This document shows, piece after piece, positions 13,581-15,222 of a stretch of 15,222 nt of DNA. Within the stretch, counting starts at the first letter, position 1, and each line of letters opens with the position of its first letter. Below the pieces are notes generated by a model. That model worked only from the letters and a program-made list of their open reading frames with translations. It was not told the DNA's origin and made no database searches. The stretch spans positions 1 through 15,222 of the forward strand of contig JALRLI010000024.1 in NCBI GenBank assembly GCA_023254555.1. Direction: 5' to 3'. Source of the stretch: Microbacteriaceae bacterium (lineage in GTDB: Bacteria; Actinomycetota; Actinomycetes; Actinomycetales; Microbacteriaceae). Made by a program: the position numbers and the translations under genes.

Positions 13581-14972
13581 TTGGCTACTTTCACCGAACT
13601 AGGTATCGACGCAGACATCGTTGAGGCGCTCAACGAAAAGGGCATTGTTGATGCCTTTCCCATTCAAGAGCAGACCATCCCCTTGGCCATAACCGGCCAA
13701 GACATCATCGGACAGGCAAAAACCGGAACCGGTAAAACCCTCGGCTTCGGGCTCCCCATTATCCAGAGGCTTGGTGCAGAGCCGAAGTCTGGCGTGCAAG
13801 TTCTCGTGGTCGTACCTACTCGCGAGCTATGTCTGCAGGTGTACGAAGACCTTGAGCTCGCGGTCAAGAATCGAAAGGTCGGTGTTGTGCCAATCTATGG
13901 CGGCAAGGCCTATGAGGGTCAGATCGATCAGCTGAAGGCTGGCGCACAGATTGTCGTGGGTACTCCCGGGCGCCTGATTGACCTCGCGAACCAGCGCATC
14001 CTGAATCTCAGCGGCATAACAGAAATGGTTCTGGATGAAGCGGACAAGATGCTTGACCTGGGCTTTCTCGCTGACATCGAGAAGTTGTTCTCACTCACTC
14101 CGGCCACCCGGCACACCATGCTTTTCTCGGCCACTATGCCGGGCACCATCGTCACCCTGGCCCGTCGCTTCATGAGCAAGCCGATTCATATTCGCGCGAC
14201 TGATCCTGACGAAGGACTCACCCAAGCCAACATCAAACATGTGATTTACCGCGCGCACTCGCTCGATAAAGACGAGATTATCGCTCGCATTCTGCAGGCT
14301 GAAGGTCGTGAAAAGACCGTCATCTTCACCCGCACGAAGCGTGCTGCCGCCAAACTGAATGAAGAACTCACCGATCGCGGCTTCAACGCAGGCTCTGTGC
14401 ACGGGGATTTGAACCAGCAGCAGCGAGAGCGCGCCATGGCGGGCTTCAAAGCAGGCAAAATCGATGTGCTGATTGCAACCGATGTGGCCGCGCGCGGAAT
14501 CGACGTTGATGATGTGACTCACGTGATCAACCACACCGTTCCTGACGATGACAAGACCTATCTGCACCGCGCTGGACGCACCGGCCGCGCTGGACGCACC
14601 GGCACCGCGGTCACTTTTGTTGACTGGGATGACCTACACAAGTGGGCCCTGATCAATAAAGCGCTCGAGCTGAATGTGCCTGAGCCGGTAGAAACCTACT
14701 CGTCCTCGCCGCATCTCTACACCGATCTTGACATCCCAGAGGGCACAAAAGGCCGCCTCAAACCAAGCCCGACCCATGAATCAGGCCATCAGCGCCCGAA
14801 GACTGACGGCAAGGGCAGCCGGAATGGCAAAAAGAACAGTCGCGGTGACAGTCAAGAGAAGAGCCATGGCGGCAACCGCGAGCGCAATCACGAGCCGAAA
14901 GACGAGGGCCATGCTCGGCCGCGTCGCAGTCGAAACCGCACTCGTGGCGGCTCCCCTGCTACCTCTTCGTAA
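13581..14972 (+). CDS. rhlE: DEAD-box RNA helicase, RhlE type
   Basis: ATP-dependent RNA helicase that remodels rRNA/mRNA structure, often in ribosome assembly and cold response. It is 463 residues with all core motifs: Q motif (Gln29), I AKTGTGKT (46-53), Ia PTREL, Ib TPGR, II DEAD (152-155), III SAT (183-185), IV VIFTRTK, V ATDVAARGID and VI HRAGRTGRAG (from 329). After about 380 comes a Gly/Arg/Lys/Asn/His-rich basic tail, typical of RNA-binding extensions, ending RRSRNRTRGG plus six residues. The only plausible start is TTG 13581: the frame has a TAG at 13554 and no ATG or GTG between. Homologues begin at the same place. The last codon and stop lie within the era remnant on the other strand, so the C-terminal end may have been set by a deletion. 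Order after the ferritin-like gene matches Rv3210c-Rv3211. Confidence 0.94.
   Translation: MATFTELGIDADIVEALNEKGIVDAFPIQEQTIPLAITGQDIIGQAKTGTGKTLGFGLPIIQRLGAEPKSGVQVLVVVPTRELCLQVYEDLELAVKNRKVGVVPIYGGKAYEGQIDQLKAGAQIVVGTPGRLIDLANQRILNLSGITEMVLDEADKMLDLGFLADIEKLFSLTPATRHTMLFSATMPGTIVTLARRFMSKPIHIRATDPDEGLTQANIKHVIYRAHSLDKDEIIARILQAEGREKTVIFTRTKRAAAKLNEELTDRGFNAGSVHGDLNQQQRERAMAGFKAGKIDVLIATDVAARGIDVDDVTHVINHTVPDDDKTYLHRAGRTGRAGRTGTAVTFVDWDDLHKWALINKALELNVPEPVETYSSSPHLYTDLDIPEGTKGRLKPSPTHESGHQRPKTDGKGSRNGKKNSRGDSQEKSHGGNRERNHEPKDEGHARPRRSRNRTRGGSPATSS
14568..14603 (+). repeat. Perfect 18-bp tandem duplication within rhlE motif VI
   Basis: Two identical 18-bp units (14568-14585 and 14586-14603) encode RAGRTG twice. 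The peptide repeat is usual for motif VI of this family, but identical codon use in both copies is less expected. Confidence 0.75.
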
Positions 14973-15222
14973 CGACGCAGAATCGTTTCGCCGAAGAATT
15001 CTGGGCGATAGAGCGCACCACGAAGTTGTCGCCTTTGCCCACCTTTTCATTGGCTGCGATGGTGAAGATCACGATGTCCACCGAATCAGTCGACTCTTTA
15101 GCGATTGAGTTGAGTTGGCTACCGAGCGTTGTCTGTGGCTTATGAATCCCTGGAGTATCGACGAGGACTGCCTGGTAAGAATCAGTATTAAGAATCGCTC
15201 GGATAGCGTTCCTCGTCGTATT
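14959..15222 (-). pseudogene. era: GTPase Era fragment, truncated at the G4 motif; 5' end off window
   Basis: Reading from 15222 downward in the first frame gives 87 residues with clear Era character: a G2-like TTRNAIRAIL, the G3 motif VDTPGIHKPQTTLGSQLN, VDIVIFTIAANEKVGKGDNF, then KRFCVVTKR and stop TAG at 14961-14959. Era needs TKxD at G4, then G5 and a C-terminal KH domain that binds 16S rRNA. All of these are missing, so the product would lack guanine recognition and RNA binding. The stop lies 14 bp inside rhlE on the opposite strand, and no Era-like sequence continues in any frame beyond it, where the DNA is the rhlE tail. Era is normally about 300 residues. This looks like a deletion remnant or a junction artefact; an intact copy may exist elsewhere. 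Confidence 0.75.

Noticed and set aside
14781..15050. A minus-strand open frame with a hydrophobic stretch resembling a membrane protein
   Set aside because: The hydrophobic part is the antisense of the basic low-complexity tail of rhlE, and the remainder is out of frame with the Era-like sequence.
1..15222. tRNA, rRNA, CRISPR, insertion sequence or prophage signals
   Set aside because: No cloverleaf-like intergenic segments, no spaced direct repeats, no transposase or integrase motifs were seen; the DNA is almost fully covered by conserved chromosomal genes.

Overview
The window reads as the chromosome of an actinobacterium, most likely a member of Microbacteriaceae with a compact genome. 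The reasons are the actinobacterial gene families (Zincin_2 metalloprotease, DUF3107, MiaE-like ferritin-fold protein, AdnA/AdnB), the frequent GTG and TTG starts, TAnnnT promoters placed for leaderless transcripts, and moderately high GC. From memory, the gene order follows the Mycobacterium tuberculosis block Rv3195-Rv3211 (metalloprotease, E1-like protein, uvrD2, nudC, adnB, adnA, DUF3107, ferritin-like, rhlE). Some genes that stand between these in mycobacteria (an ABC1-type kinase, whiB7, and others) are absent here, and a phosphotransferase-like gene is present between nudC and adnB.

Layout. Positions 1-1265 (+) hold a Zincin_2 metalloprotease whose N-terminus lies off the window. Positions 1331-2242 (+) hold an orphan protein resembling the zinc-binding E1-like partner of azole-forming RiPP cyclodehydratases, with two perfect palindromes at its start. 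Positions 4766-2113 (-) hold a nudC-uvrD2 operon, joined by an overlapping stop and start. Positions 4842-5987 (+) hold an APH-like protein whose catalytic residues are missing. Positions 12381-5984 (-) hold adnA-adnB, the two-subunit helicase-nuclease that resects double-strand breaks. Positions 12499-12723 (+) encode a DUF3107 protein and 13451-12720 (-) a MiaE-like ferritin-fold protein. Positions 13581-14972 (+) hold a RhlE-type DEAD-box RNA helicase. Positions 15222-14959 (-) are a piece of the GTPase gene era that stops inside the G4 motif, where it meets the end of rhlE.

How the genes fit together. The centre is DNA repair: AdnAB resection plus a small UvrD2-like helicase, with NudC handling NAD(H) and possibly NAD-capped RNA. 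rhlE and era belong to RNA and ribosome metabolism. All four convergent junctions overlap (130, 4, 4 and 14 bp), so there is no intergenic room for terminators. Two of these junctions share their stop codons on one palindromic tetranucleotide (TTAA, CTAG). Three genes have a TAnnnT hexamer exactly six bases before the start codon, which fits leaderless transcription.

I see no tRNA, rRNA, CRISPR array, insertion sequence or integrase. The largest gene-free gaps are about 130 bp. The less ordinary signals are the truncated era, the pseudokinase-like phosphotransferase, the altered iron-sulfur motif of AdnA, the tandem palindromes at position 1323/1345, and the shortened UvrD2.
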